Positions 33,594 to 42,762 of a stretch of DNA of 64,000 nucleotides are shown piece after piece (position 1 is the first letter of the stretch; each line of letters begins with the position of its first letter). The notes beneath the pieces are model-generated. The model made no database searches, was not told the origin of the DNA, and saw only the letters and a program-made list of their open reading frames with translations. The translations under genes were made by a program, and so were the position numbers. Source of the stretch: Bacillus sp. P14.5 (GTDB lineage Bacteria; Bacillota; Bacilli; Bacillales; Bacillaceae_B); contig NZ_NIJF01000017.1 of the NCBI RefSeq assembly GCF_003316765.1, positions 62,001 to 126,000 on the forward strand, given 5' to 3'.

Positions 33594-34601
33594 ATGAAAA
33601 ATGTATCTCAATCCATTAAACTTACATACAAATTCATCATTGGAGCGGCCATACTGCTGGTTTCTTTTACGGCGGCGATGGCGCTGGGAGCTGCTGATAT
33701 AGGAATCAAAGAGGTATGGTCAGCAATCTTTGCTGTGGAAACGAATGAGTCCAACTCGATCATACGCGAAATCCGTCTTCCAAGGGAAGTGGCCGCCGTG
33801 GCGGTGGGGGCTGCCCTTGGAGTTTCAGGAGCAGTCATGCAGGGGCTGACCCGTAATCCTCTTGCTGACCCTGGACTGCTTGGGTTGACTGCGGGGGCAA
33901 ATGCAGCCCTTGCTTTTACATTGGCCTTCCTTCCATATGCGAACTATTTTATTATTATGATTGCCTGCTTCATTGGCGCCTCACTGGGAGCTGTTCTGGT
34001 CTTTGGCTTGAGCGCTGCCAAAAAGGGCGGCTTTTCTCACCTGCGGATTGTGCTGGCAGGAGCTGCGGTGTCTGCGTTCTTATATGCTGTGGCAGAAGGA
34101 ATCGGACTTTATTTTAAAATTTCTAAAGATGTGACGATGTGGACGGCAGGGGGTCTGATAGGGACAACCTGGTCCCAGCTGAATATTATTGTTCCGTTTA
34201 TTGCTTTGGGCACGCTGATTGCCTTTGCTTTATCTAAACAGCTGACAATTCTCAGCTTGAATGATGAATTGGCAGTCGGGCTGGGACAAAACGTTGCACG
34301 CGTGAAAGGGATTCTGTTTGTGGTCACGACTCTCCTGGCTGGCGCATCCGTGGCGCTTGTAGGGAACCTTGCTTTCATTGGACTGATGATTCCGCATATC
34401 GTCCGCGCTTTTATCGGGACGGACTATCGCTTCATTCTGCCGATGTCAGCACTGATCGGAGCTTCGTTCATGTTGTGGGCTGACACTCTCGGACGGACAA
34501 TCAATATGCCGTATGAAACGCCGGTTGCAGCCATCATTTCCATTCTTGGTCTGCCTTTTTTCATATTTATAGTCAATAAAGGAGGCAGAGCATTCTCATG
34601 A
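33594..34601 (+). CDS. Siderophore ABC permease 1 (FecCD family, FhuB-like)
   Basis: 335 residues from the ATG at 33594; AGAGATG is the likely ribosome site and an ATG nine bases earlier is too close to it. Nine to ten membrane helices. EIRLPREVAAVAVGAALGVSGAVMQ and TRNPLADPGLLGLTAGAN are classic FecCD phrases, and VGNLAFIGLMIPHIVRAFIG is the ATPase-contact loop. The next permease starts four bases before its stop. It is 207 bases after the binding-protein gene. Confidence 0.92.
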   Translation: MKNVSQSIKLTYKFIIGAAILLVSFTAAMALGAADIGIKEVWSAIFAVETNESNSIIREIRLPREVAAVAVGAALGVSGAVMQGLTRNPLADPGLLGLTAGANAALAFTLAFLPYANYFIIMIACFIGASLGAVLVFGLSAAKKGGFSHLRIVLAGAAVSAFLYAVAEGIGLYFKISKDVTMWTAGGLIGTTWSQLNIIVPFIALGTLIAFALSKQLTILSLNDELAVGLGQNVARVKGILFVVTTLLAGASVALVGNLAFIGLMIPHIVRAFIGTDYRFILPMSALIGASFMLWADTLGRTINMPYETPVAAIISILGLPFFIFIVNKGGRAFS

Positions 34602-35608
34602 TTCATCCTTCTGTAATCAAGAAACAGCGCCGTGTTATGGTGTTCTTAGTGCTTCTTATAATCTTCACAGCTATCATTGGAATGGGGATGGGCTTCTCCA
34701 CTCTGTCATATGGCCGTCTGCTTCCCACATTTCTTGGGCAGGGGACGTTCAAGGAAGAGTTTGTCCTGTTTTCTGTAAGGCTGCCGCGTATCGTCATTAC
34801 CCTGCTGGCAGGGATGGCTTTGGCAGTCTCGGGGGCAATCCTGCAGAGTATCACAAGAAACGATCTGGCTGACCCCGGCATTATCGGGATTAACTCCGGA
34901 GCCGGAGCTGCCATTGCTGTCTTCTTTTTATTCTTTCCGATAGAAGTTGGGAAATTTGTCTATGCCATTCCATTGATCGCTTTCGCGGGGGCTTTTTTAA
35001 CCGCAGGCCTTATATACTTGTTTTCGTACAAGAGAACGACCGGCCTTCAGCCTATACGCCTGGTATTGACCGGGGTCGGCTTCTCAATGGCCCTCTCAGG
35101 AACGATGATTGTCCTGATATCTTCTGCGGAACGCGAGAAAGTCGACTTTATCGCAAGATGGCTGGCCGGCAATATTTGGGGAGGGGATTGGCCGTTTATA
35201 TTGGCCATCCTGCCTTGGCTGGTCATCCTGATCCCTTTCACCCTTTATAAAGCGAACAAGCTGAACTTGCTGGGATTGAATGAGCCTGTTGCAGTGGGAG
35301 TGGGAGTGTCTCTTGAAAAAGAAAGATTCATTCTTCTATTGGCAGCTGTAGCGCTTGCGGCCGCAGCGGTCTCCGTAACGGGAGGAATCGCATTTGTCGG
35401 CCTCATGGCTCCTCATATCGCAAAAGCTTTGGTAGGGCCGAGGCATCAATTGTATCTTCCTGTAGCCATTCTTTCCGGCGGCTGGCTGCTGATGTTTGCC
35501 GACACCATCGGCCGCAATCTTACCGACCCTGACGGCATCCCCGCAGGCATCATGACAGCCTTGATTGGCGCACCATATTTTATGTATTTGCTGATGAAAA
35601 AAATATAG
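34598..35608 (+). CDS. Siderophore ABC permease 2 (FecCD family, FhuG-like)
   Basis: 336 residues, starting at an ATG that overlaps the previous stop (ATGA). VRLPRIVITLLAGMALAVSGAILQ, TRNDLADPGIIGINSGAG and GGIAFVGLMAPHIAKALVG mark the FecCD family. Nine to ten membrane helices. It should pair with permease 1 as a heterodimer. A good terminator follows immediately. Confidence 0.92.
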   Translation: MIHPSVIKKQRRVMVFLVLLIIFTAIIGMGMGFSTLSYGRLLPTFLGQGTFKEEFVLFSVRLPRIVITLLAGMALAVSGAILQSITRNDLADPGIIGINSGAGAAIAVFFLFFPIEVGKFVYAIPLIAFAGAFLTAGLIYLFSYKRTTGLQPIRLVLTGVGFSMALSGTMIVLISSAEREKVDFIARWLAGNIWGGDWPFILAILPWLVILIPFTLYKANKLNLLGLNEPVAVGVGVSLEKERFILLLAAVALAAAAVSVTGGIAFVGLMAPHIAKALVGPRHQLYLPVAILSGGWLLMFADTIGRNLTDPDGIPAGIMTALIGAPYFMYLLMKKI

Positions 35609-35616
35609 TTGCAGAA

Positions 35617-35654
35617 AAGAAGCAGAATCCATTTGGGGTTCTGCTTCTTTTTTT
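35617..35654 (+). terminator. Terminator of the siderophore operon
   Basis: AAGAAGCAGAA and TTCTGCTTCTT pair perfectly and are followed by a T run. Confidence 0.88.
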
Positions 35655-36323
35655 AAGGGTCTTGAAAACCATTGGTATGCCGGGGTTCAAAAGAGACTAA
35701 AACGTGGTATTAAAAATCTTCCATCATGGAAGAAAATAAAGGAATTTCTCCACTTTTTTCAGCTGTTTTCAGTGCTTTTTTTAAATGGCTGTTTGCTCAA
35801 AGGTTGTGGTTGTTATAAAAGTAATGGATTTCCGCTCCAGGCGCACGACTCCGCGGGGCGGGCGCCTGGCCTCCTCGGCTTCGCCTGCGGGGTCTCACCT
35901 GTCCCGCTAGTCCCGCAGGAAATCGTACACCTTCCGCTCCAATCCTTCTACCTAAAATTAGTAGGAGGATAAAATACCATTCGAAAGCAACAACCTTTCA
36001 AAAAACAACCCTTGTCACAAACAAGATACCGAACAGGTTTTGAAAAAGATAATAGGAAGATTTGCAGAGGACAACAAGGCTATTTGGACTAGATAACACA
36101 GCGGTTAAGGAAAACTAAGTATATTGAATTACTTAGAACAATTGAACACAAAAATTCCACCTGATCTGATCAGAAATAGGACTTAAAGTGATGAGGGAGT
36201 TCGGGCTCTTTAAGGTATGTACATTAGGCATTTGCCGGCATATACAAAACCATAAAGATATAATTATACAAAAAAATGCATATCCAATTTTGTGATACTT
36301 TTTATCTATCCTTTAAAAAACGG
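35655..36323. other. Long intergenic region before argG
   Basis: Apart from the R1 repeat at 35826-35946, nothing recognisable is seen. 35950-36320 has no gene with a ribosome site. Confidence 0.55.
35826..35946 (+). repeat. R1 GC-rich palindromic repeat, full copy
   Basis: Runs from GGATTTCCGCTCCAGGCG to ACCTTCCGCTCCAATCC, same orientation and structure as the copy at 24838-24960, without the GAGGCTGGGACAAAA ends. Confidence 0.85.
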
Positions 36324-36351
36324 TTGATTATGTATAAAAATTCAGTATAAT
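36324..36351 (+). promoter_or_regulatory. argGH promoter with ARG box
   Basis: TTGATT (36324-36329), 16 bases, TATAAT (36346-36351). The spacer holds TGTATAAAAATTCAGT (36331-36346), which matches the ArgR/AhrC box well; a weaker AATTTTAATTCATTA follows. Arginine-bound AhrC would cover the promoter. Confidence 0.8.
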
Positions 36352-36393
36352 TAATTTTAATTCATTATAACTGGTGGAAGGGGAGTTCTGTTC

Positions 36394-37632
36394 GTGAAGA
36401 AGGAAAAGATTGTACTGGCTTATTCCGGAGGACTGGATACTTCGGTTTCAATTAAATGGATACAAGAAAAGTATGGGTATGATGTCATCGCTTTGGGGCT
36501 TGATGTCGGTGAAGGGAAGAACCTTGATTTTATAAAAGATAAGGCACTTCAAGTTGGAGCTGAGAAAGCGTATATGGTCGATGCAAAGGAAATGCTCGCT
36601 AAGGAATATATCCTGCCGGCACTGAAAGCTAACTGTTTATACGAAGGCAAATATCCTTTGTCTTCAGCCTTGTCACGTCCCCTGATTGCTAAATTGCTTG
36701 TTGATGTAGCGAAGCAGGAAGGAGCAGCAGCGGTCGCCCATGGGTGTACGGGAAAGGGAAATGACCAGGTGCGGTTTGAAGTTTCCATCAATGCTCTTGC
36801 GCCCGAAATGAAAGTCATTGCTCCTGTAAGGGAGTGGGGGATGACCCGGGATGAGGAGATTCATTATGCACAGCAAAAAGGGATTCCGATTCCAGTCAAC
36901 TTGGATAATCCATACTCCATCGACGCAAATATATGGGGCCGCGCATGTGAGGCAGGTGTGCTTGAAGATCCATGGGCGGAAGCACCTGAGGGAGCATTTG
37001 ACTGGACGAATCCAATTGAGCTGACACCTGATCAGGCAGAAAATATTGAAATCGATTTTGTGGAAGGAGTTCCTACAGCGTTAAATGGTGAAAAAATGGA
37101 GCTTGTACCGCTCATTGAAACCTTGAATGAACTTGGCGGCAAACATGGAATCGGAAGGATTGACCACATTGAAAACCGCCTCGTGGGAATCAAATCGCGT
37201 GAAGTTTATGAGAACCCTGCGGCTTTAATTCTGATAAATGCCCATAAAGAGCTGGAGTTTCTGACCCTGCCCCGTGAGATCACTGCTTTTAAAACAACGG
37301 TTGACGCACAGATGGCAAAGCTGATTTATGAAGGCTTATGGTACTCACCATTGAATAAAGCACTTCAAGGATTTATTGACGAAACACAATCAGTCGTCAC
37401 TGGGAAGATCCGCATCAAGCTTCATAAGGGGACACACTTTGTGACAGGGCGCCAATCCGCACACAGCTTATATAACGAAGAGCTTGCCACCTATTCCAAA
37501 GGAGATGCCTTTGATCATAATGCGGCAGTTGGCTTTATAAAACTATGGGGATTAACGACAAAAGTTTACTCTCAGGTAAATAAAGAAACCGATATAGGCA
37601 GTGCAGTCTTACACAGTTCCACTGGGTCATAG
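36394..37632 (+). CDS. argG: Argininosuccinate synthase
   Basis: 412 residues from a GTG start with AAGGGGA about nine bases before it. The N-type ATP pyrophosphatase loop [11 protein letters not shown] is intact, followed by the citrulline/aspartate contacts [15 protein letters not shown] and [10 protein letters not shown]. It condenses citrulline and aspartate with ATP to argininosuccinate, the second-last step of arginine synthesis. argH follows 35 bases later. The length is normal. Confidence 0.97.
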   Translation: MKKEKIVLAYSGGLDTSVSIKWIQEKYGYDVIALGLDVGEGKNLDFIKDKALQVGAEKAYMVDAKEMLAKEYILPALKANCLYEGKYPLSSALSRPLIAKLLVDVAKQEGAAAVAHGCTGKGNDQVRFEVSINALAPEMKVIAPVREWGMTRDEEIHYAQQKGIPIPVNLDNPYSIDANIWGRACEAGVLEDPWAEAPEGAFDWTNPIELTPDQAENIEIDFVEGVPTALNGEKMELVPLIETLNELGGKHGIGRIDHIENRLVGIKSREVYENPAALILINAHKELEFLTLPREITAFKTTVDAQMAKLIYEGLWYSPLNKALQGFIDETQSVVTGKIRIKLHKGTHFVTGRQSAHSLYNEELATYSKGDAFDHNAAVGFIKLWGLTTKVYSQVNKETDIGSAVLHSSTGS

Positions 37633-37667
37633 GAGAGCAGCTTTCGAATCAGGAGGTAGATGAAAAA

Positions 37668-39049
37668 ATGACAAAACTATGGGGCGGACGATTTACGAAG
37701 GAGACTAACAAATTGGTGGAGGAATTCACCGCATCCATTTCGTTCGATCAAAAGCTCGCACTTGAAGATATTGAAGGAAGTCTCGCTCATGCCAAAATGC
37801 TGGGTGAATGCGGAGTCATTCCTCTTGATGACGTCAAGTCGATTAGTGAGGGGCTCATACAGATAAAGAAAAAATAGAGACCGGAACTATGGAATATTCT
37901 GTGGAACATGAAGATATCCACATGAATATTGAGAAACAGTTAATCGATTTAATCGGTCCTGCAGGGGGAAAGCTTCATACTGGCAGAAGCCGGAACGATC
38001 AGGTTGCAACAGATATGCATCTTTATCTTAACCGGAAAACAAAGCATATAATCGAACTCGTCAATGCTGTCCAGGAGGCACTGCTCATTCAGGCACAGGA
38101 CAATGTTGAAACCATCATTCCCGGCTATACTCATTTACAAAGAGCGCAGCCCGTTTCATTCGCTCATCATCTGTTGGCCTATTTCTGGATGTTCCAGCGG
38201 GATAAGGAGCGATTGCGGGACAGCCAGAAGCGGGTTAATTGGTCGCCCCTTGGAGCGGGGGCTATGGCAGGAACCACATTTCCAATTAACCGTGAGCGTT
38301 CAGCTGAACTTCTAGGGTTTGATTATGTATATCCCAACAGCATGGATGCGGTCAGTGACAGAGACTTCATTGTCGAATTCCTATCAATCGGTTCGTTGAT
38401 CATGACACATATTTCCCGGTTGTCTGAGGAAATGGTGATTTGGTCGAGCCAGGAATTTCAATTCATAGAGCTGGATGATTCGTTCTGTACGGGATCGAGT
38501 ATCATGCCGCAAAAGAAAAACCCAGATGTTCCTGAACTTCTTCGTGCCAAAACCGGCAGAGTTTATGGAAACCTGATCAGCCTGCTGACTGTCTTGAAGG
38601 GTCTGCCGCTCTCCTATAACAAAGACATGCAGGAAGACAAAGAAGGAATGTTCGACACTGTTGATACATTAGAAGGGTCGCTGGGATTACTTGGCCCGAT
38701 GATTGAAACAATGGTGGTTAACAAGGAAGCTATGCGGGAAGCGGTCAGCCAGGATTTTTCAAACGCAACCGATATAGCCGATTATCTCGTCACCAAAGGG
38801 GTTGCCTTCCGTGATGCCCATGAAATCATCGGAAAGATTGTCCTTTATGCGCTTAACGAGAATAAGTTTCTCCTGAATCTGAATATGGAAGAATTCAAGC
38901 AGTTCAGCCCGTTGTTCTCAGAGGATATTTATACGGTACTCTCTCCGGAACATGTGGTGGGCGCAAGAAAAAGCTATGGCGGCACCTCGCCTTCACAGGT
39001 TAGGGAGCAGATCAAATTGGCAGAGGAAAAGTTGATTCCGCATTTATAA
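37668..39049 (+). pseudogene. argH: Argininosuccinate lyase, frame broken by a 1-base loss in an A run
   Basis: Two adjacent frames encode one ArgH. The first (37668-37877, 69 residues) starts [14 protein letters not shown] and ends IQIKKK with TAG. The second resumes near 37889 with [20 protein letters not shown] and runs through the complete active site, including [11 protein letters not shown], to 39049. The break lies at AAGAAAAAATAG (37867-37878): one extra A would restore [20 protein letters not shown]. The rest is undamaged, so this may be a sequencing error, a recent mutation, or a site rescued by slippage on the six A. As read, arginine synthesis would fail at its last step. Confidence 0.9.
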
Positions 39050-39060
39050 ATTTAAATAAC

Positions 39061-39092
39061 AAAACGCCTCCACTCAAGAATGGAGGCGTTTT
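39061..39092. terminator. Shared terminator of argH and the convergent exporter
   Basis: AAAACGCCTCCA and TGGAGGCGTTTT form a perfect 12-bp stem with an 8-nt loop. Confidence 0.9.
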
Positions 39093-39114
39093 GCATTATC
39101 TTAGCCAAATAGAA

Positions 39115-40563
39115 TCAAGCACCTGTTTCAGACGGGCTCTTCTCATCATCAAAATCCGGTGCTACGGCCTTCCTGATAAAGAGTGCAGTGATAAAGGCAA
39201 GGGCAGCAAGCCCCAATGCGAACCAATAAGCATGGTGGACACCATAGGTCATGGCCTGGTTAGCTACTTCCTCGGTGACATTTGTTTTCCCTTCAAGGTA
39301 GCTGGCCTCACCCTGTGTCATGATGCTGACAAAGATGGAAACACCCAGCGCCCCGCCGATCGGCTGCAGCGTATTGGCAATCGCCGTGCCATGCGGATAC
39401 AAGTTTTTCGGCAATTCATTCAGCGCATTAGTCTGGGCAGGCATCATAATGGCTGATATGGCAAGCATCAACAGCATATAAGCCAGAACGAACGACCAGA
39501 TCGGAACTGAAGGGTTTATATTGCTGAAGAAAATCATGACTCCCAAAAGTGTCAAGGTACCAGGGATGATCAGTTTCCTTGGACCATACTTATCAAAAAG
39601 CGATCCCATGACAGGCGACATCAAGCCGTTCAGCAATGCTCCGGGGAGCAATAGCAGGCCGGCCAATTTCGCGGAGTATCCAAGCGGTCCTTGCAGATAC
39701 ATCGGCATCACGATTTCTGAAGCAAACATAGCCATGACGACAATGACAAATATGATGATTCCGCGTGCGTAGCTTTTATACTTGAAGACCCGGACATCGA
39801 GCAAGGGCTGATCAAGTTTCAGTTGTCTTAACGTAAACACAATGATGCTGATGATACTGACAGAAAGAATGGTGATGATCCTGACAGATGTAAAGCCGGC
39901 ACCCTCTTCACCGGCACTGCTGAATCCATACACAATGCCCCCGATTCCGATGGAAGACAGGATGATCGACAGTATATCTACACTTGGTCTTGTGACCTCC
40001 CCGACATTCTCTAAATATTTAATCGCAAACAAAATGGAGAAGACGGCAAATGGAATCACTGTAATGAACAACCAGCGCCATCCGAGTAAGTCAACAATCA
40101 CTCCAGATAAGGTAGGGCCGATTGCCGGTGCGAACATAATGACAAGCCCGAACGTACCCATGATTTTTCCGCGGACTTCAGGCCGATACAGCAGAAGCAG
40201 GGCATTGAAGATGACCGGAATCAGTAGTCCGGTTCCGACAGCTTGGATCATCCGGCCCGTCAACAACATGGGAAAATTCAATGCCGAAGCGGCAATGATG
40301 GTTCCGAGCAGGAATATCGACATGACCCCTATGAACATCTGTCGTGTCGTGAACCACTGAATCAGAAGCGCGGATATCGGCATCAGCACACCCATGACAA
40401 GCATAAAGCCTGTAGCCAGCCATTGGACCGTCGGCGCATCCACACTGAAGACGGTCATTAACTCTGTAAGAGCGATATTCAGCAGGGTTTCATTCAAGAT
40501 GGCAAAGAAAGCACCTATCATGAACGTGACGAGTATCGCCTTGGAATTTATCTTTTTTTCCAT
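39115..40563 (-). CDS. DHA2-family MFS multidrug exporter (copy 1)
   Basis: 482 residues with GGAGG before the ATG. Fourteen membrane helices. The family's early motif D/NE-T-x-x-x-x-A-L is seen as LNETLLNIALTELM, motif A is reduced, and motif C reads GLVIMFAPAIGPTLSGVIVD. It is LmrB/EmrB-like and uses the proton gradient to expel drugs or natural products. A second DHA2 exporter, clearly paralogous (LNQTLLATALPHIM, GLVISFAPAIGPTLSGYLVD), lies 2 kb away. No regulator is adjacent. Confidence 0.9.
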   Translation of the reverse strand: MEKKINSKAILVTFMIGAFFAILNETLLNIALTELMTVFSVDAPTVQWLATGFMLVMGVLMPISALLIQWFTTRQMFIGVMSIFLLGTIIAASALNFPMLLTGRMIQAVGTGLLIPVIFNALLLLYRPEVRGKIMGTFGLVIMFAPAIGPTLSGVIVDLLGWRWLFITVIPFAVFSILFAIKYLENVGEVTRPSVDILSIILSSIGIGGIVYGFSSAGEEGAGFTSVRIITILSVSIISIIVFTLRQLKLDQPLLDVRVFKYKSYARGIIIFVIVVMAMFASEIVMPMYLQGPLGYSAKLAGLLLLPGALLNGLMSPVMGSLFDKYGPRKLIIPGTLTLLGVMIFFSNINPSVPIWSFVLAYMLLMLAISAIMMPAQTNALNELPKNLYPHGTAIANTLQPIGGALGVSIFVSIMTQGEASYLEGKTNVTEEVANQAMTYGVHHAYWFALGLAALAFITALFIRKAVAPDFDDEKSPSETGA

Positions 40564-40740
40564 AACAGTTCCTCCAAATCTATAAATACACTTCTATATA
40601 ATCGTTCATTTAGCTGAAATTCTCAAGTGATTGAGATGAAAAGCTAAAATCCTGAAACCAATCGGGATGCCCGCCGTATATAAGGTAGATAAATAAACCA
40701 ACAATTTTTTAAAAATTTATAGGAAAGAAGGAGTGCACTC

Positions 40741-40926
40741 ATGAAGGATCAGCAGTTTGTGGATATTGCCTTGCAGGAGAATCATTCTTTGGCGGAGGTT
40801 CTGCAGCAAATCGTAGAAAATAAAAGGGAAGAAATAGGTTCACATGATGTTACGGTACAGGAAGTCATACCGACTGGTGAATATCGGTATACCGTCATAC
40901 TGAATACGATTGTTACCCCCTATTAA
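40741..40926 (+). CDS. 61-residue protein of unknown function
   Basis: GAAGGAG precedes the ATG by eight bases. Sequence QFVDIALQENHSLAEVLQQI, then VQEVIPTGEYRYTVILNTIV, suggests a helix followed by two strands. No family is recognised. It is the first of three closely spaced small genes (gaps of 16 and 1 bases) ending at a terminator. Confidence 0.7.
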   Translation: MKDQQFVDIALQENHSLAEVLQQIVENKREEIGSHDVTVQEVIPTGEYRYTVILNTIVTPY

Positions 40927-40942
40927 GACAGGAGAGAGATAG

Positions 40943-41125
40943 ATGTTTGGTGAAAAGGCTAAATGTTCGGTATGCGAAAGGGAGATCGAGGGAGAGGAAG
41001 AAGTATATGTCAAGATGCGCTGGCCGAAACGAAAAGGCATGACAGAGATCAAAGCCTACCTGAAAAACGAAGGGAAATTTATATGCCAGTCGTGCTTTAA
41101 AGAAGGCAGAAAAAGAGAGGTTTAA
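40943..41125 (+). CDS. 60-residue zinc-ribbon protein
   Basis: ACAGGAGAGAG precedes the ATG. Two cysteine pairs, CSVCEREIEG near the start and CQSCFKEG at the end, form a four-cysteine zinc ribbon. Bacillus proteins of this type are often given unrelated iron-transport names in databases, which the sequence does not support. It lies between a 61-residue gene and a membrane zinc-ribbon gene. Confidence 0.75.
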   Translation: MFGEKAKCSVCEREIEGEEEVYVKMRWPKRKGMTEIKAYLKNEGKFICQSCFKEGRKREV

Positions 41126-41126
41126 T

Positions 41127-41339
41127 GTGAACGGAATCTTGATGATTTCTATGTTGCTTCTTTTGGGAGGATGCATTACCTTTACACTGGTGCTTGCTGC
41201 AAAAGCTCTGCATAACTATTTTCACCAAAATAAAGGGCTGGATAAAAATACCGGGTTTGTCATATGCCCTGCGTGCAAAACAAAAAATAAAAGGCAGAGA
41301 CACGGCCAGCAGTGCCAAAAATGCTATACACAATTTTAA
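41127..41339 (+). CDS. 70-residue membrane protein with C-terminal zinc ribbon
   Basis: GTG start two bases after the previous stop, with GAGAGG upstream. One membrane helix (ILMISMLLLLGGCITFTLVL) is followed by CPACKTKN and CQKCYTQF, a four-cysteine ribbon facing the cytosol. It is cotranscribed with the preceding two small genes and ends at a strong terminator. Function unknown. Confidence 0.72.
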   Translation: MNGILMISMLLLLGGCITFTLVLAAKALHNYFHQNKGLDKNTGFVICPACKTKNKRQRHGQQCQKCYTQF

Positions 41340-41357
41340 TAGTTTTTTTCCATTATA

Positions 41358-41389
41358 GAAGCCTGCACAATTCGTGCAGGCTTCTTTTT
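41358..41389 (+). terminator. Terminator of the small-gene trio
   Basis: GAAGCCTGCAC and GTGCAGGCTTC form a perfect stem, followed by TTTTT; it also sits just beyond the convergent KGG gene. Confidence 0.88.
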
Positions 41390-41399
41390 GTTCCATGTA

Positions 41400-41654
41400 T
41401 TAGCGGCTGCTGTTGTTGTTGCTGCTATTGTTGTTATTATTGTTGTTTTGACGGCTTCTGGCTTCTCCGCCTTTTTCACCGATTTCCTGGTAGAATTCTT
41501 TGTCGTGATTCTGGGAAGTAGCTTCTCCGCCCTTTTGGCCGATTTCCTGATAGAATTCCTTGTCATGGTTATTTGAAGTAGCTTCTCCGCCTTTGCGGCC
41601 TGCTTGTTCCACTGACATTTTGCCATGGTTGTTATTGTTGTTGTTTGTAGCCAT
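41400..41654 (-). CDS. KGG-repeat general stress protein (GsiB/YciG-like)
   Basis: 84 residues with AAGGAGG before the ATG. Three KGGEA units (RKGGEATSNNHDKEFYQEIG, QKGGEATSQNHDKEFYQEIG, EKGGEARSRQ) repeat at 20-residue spacing, flanked by poly-Asn stretches. Such hydrophilic LEA-like proteins protect against desiccation and general stress and in B. subtilis (GsiB) are under sigma-B. A possible sigma-B promoter lies far upstream. The repeats are nearly identical in DNA as well, so copy number may vary between strains. Confidence 0.87.
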   Translation of the reverse strand: MATNNNNNNHGKMSVEQAGRKGGEATSNNHDKEFYQEIGQKGGEATSQNHDKEFYQEIGEKGGEARSRQNNNNNNNSSNNNSSR

Positions 41655-41759
41655 TGTAACTCCTCCTTAAATTTTAAAAATAGTTTTTTCCATCTAAGAC
41701 GATTACACCAGCATTTACAAAAGGCATTCATGGGATTGAATTCTGCCTTTGCTTCTTTT

Positions 41760-41783
41760 TTCCCCCTCTTCTTCTCTTTAAAC
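41760..41783 (-). promoter_or_regulatory. Possible sigma-B promoter for the KGG gene
   Basis: On the minus strand GTTTAA, 12 bases, then GGGGAA. The -35 is perfect, the -10 (GGGTAT expected) only partial, and the distance to the gene is about 105 bases. Tentative. Confidence 0.3.
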
Positions 41784-41853
41784 AAGGTGGGATTAATTGG
41801 TAATTAGTTTTCGGAAATACCCCGGCACTAGTTTACTGCGCCGGGCCTGTTCG

Positions 41854-42528
41854 TTACACCCATTTGACAATATCATCAAAGGATCTTCTGGTTTTAGGAT
41901 GGGGGTCTTCAGTGCGGTAACCGAATGCCGCCATAACGGAAATGCTGAAGTGTCCGCTCTCAAGAAGACCTTCTTCAGCTAATAGGGTATTCATTTTCTT
42001 GATATTAAAGCCCTCGATAGGACAGGAATCAATCCCGATCTGGGCGGCAGCTGTCATCATATTTGCCAGGGCGATATAGGTTTGTTTCGAGGCCCAATCG
42101 TAAAGGGGGCTGTCTCCCTCTAGAAGGTTAAAGTCTTCTCTTTGGAATTCCTCGATTCTGCCTAAGAATTTATCCAGAAACTCTTCCGGAATCTTAGAAA
42201 CATTTTTCAGCTGGTCTTTCAAATAGTCAGAATCGTATCTTGTATCCTCTTTGGTTCTTGCCAGGATGATGACAAAGTGGCTGGCTTCGGGAAGCTTGGT
42301 GTAGGCACCCCAGGCAACATTTTTAATTTTTTCACGAAGGCCGGGATCCTGTATGACCAGAAAACGCCACGGCTCGAATCCAAATGAACTGGGAGAAAGG
42401 CGTCCGGTTTCCAAGATGAAACGGAAGTCATCCTCAGAAATTTTCTTGTCAGGGTCAAATTGCTTTGTCGCATGCCTGAAATGAAAGGCATCAAGAATCT
42501 GCTGTTTCTTTTCCTCATTGTTTTGCAT
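41854..42528 (-). CDS. yfkO: NAD(P)H nitroreductase (YfkO-like)
   Basis: 224 residues from the ATG at 42528 (AAAGGAG before it); an ATG seven codons upstream overlaps that ribosome site. FMN site residues are seen in FHFRHATKQFDPDKKISEDD (R-x-A-T-K) and SPSSFGFEPWRFLVIQD, the latter the nitroreductase signature; CPIEGF and SVMAAFGYR complete the fold. It resembles B. subtilis YfkO and reduces nitro compounds and quinones. It is monocistronic. Confidence 0.9.
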   Translation of the reverse strand: MQNNEEKKQQILDAFHFRHATKQFDPDKKISEDDFRFILETGRLSPSSFGFEPWRFLVIQDPGLREKIKNVAWGAYTKLPEASHFVIILARTKEDTRYDSDYLKDQLKNVSKIPEEFLDKFLGRIEEFQREDFNLLEGDSPLYDWASKQTYIALANMMTAAAQIGIDSCPIEGFNIKKMNTLLAEEGLLESGHFSISVMAAFGYRTEDPHPKTRRSFDDIVKWV

Positions 42529-42762
42529 TTTGTCATCTCCTTTTGTCATTAATCTTTAATAAAATAACACAGAGGGTGATATCCATTCAGGAAATCAGCT
42601 CAGGCAGAATACGAAAATGGTAAGCACATTGGTTGTCGAGCGGGACTCAAAAACGCTAAAATTATTACGGCATTCGAAATAACTTTACAGCGTTTTCTTT
42701 TATAACGCTGGGGGAATTATATATACGTTTAACTGCGGAAGGTAAGCAAAAGGGGGAGGACG

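Noticed and set aside
37668-37877. A separate 69-residue gene ahead of argH
   Set aside because: It is the N-terminal part of ArgH; joining the frames at the A run restores one full-length enzyme.
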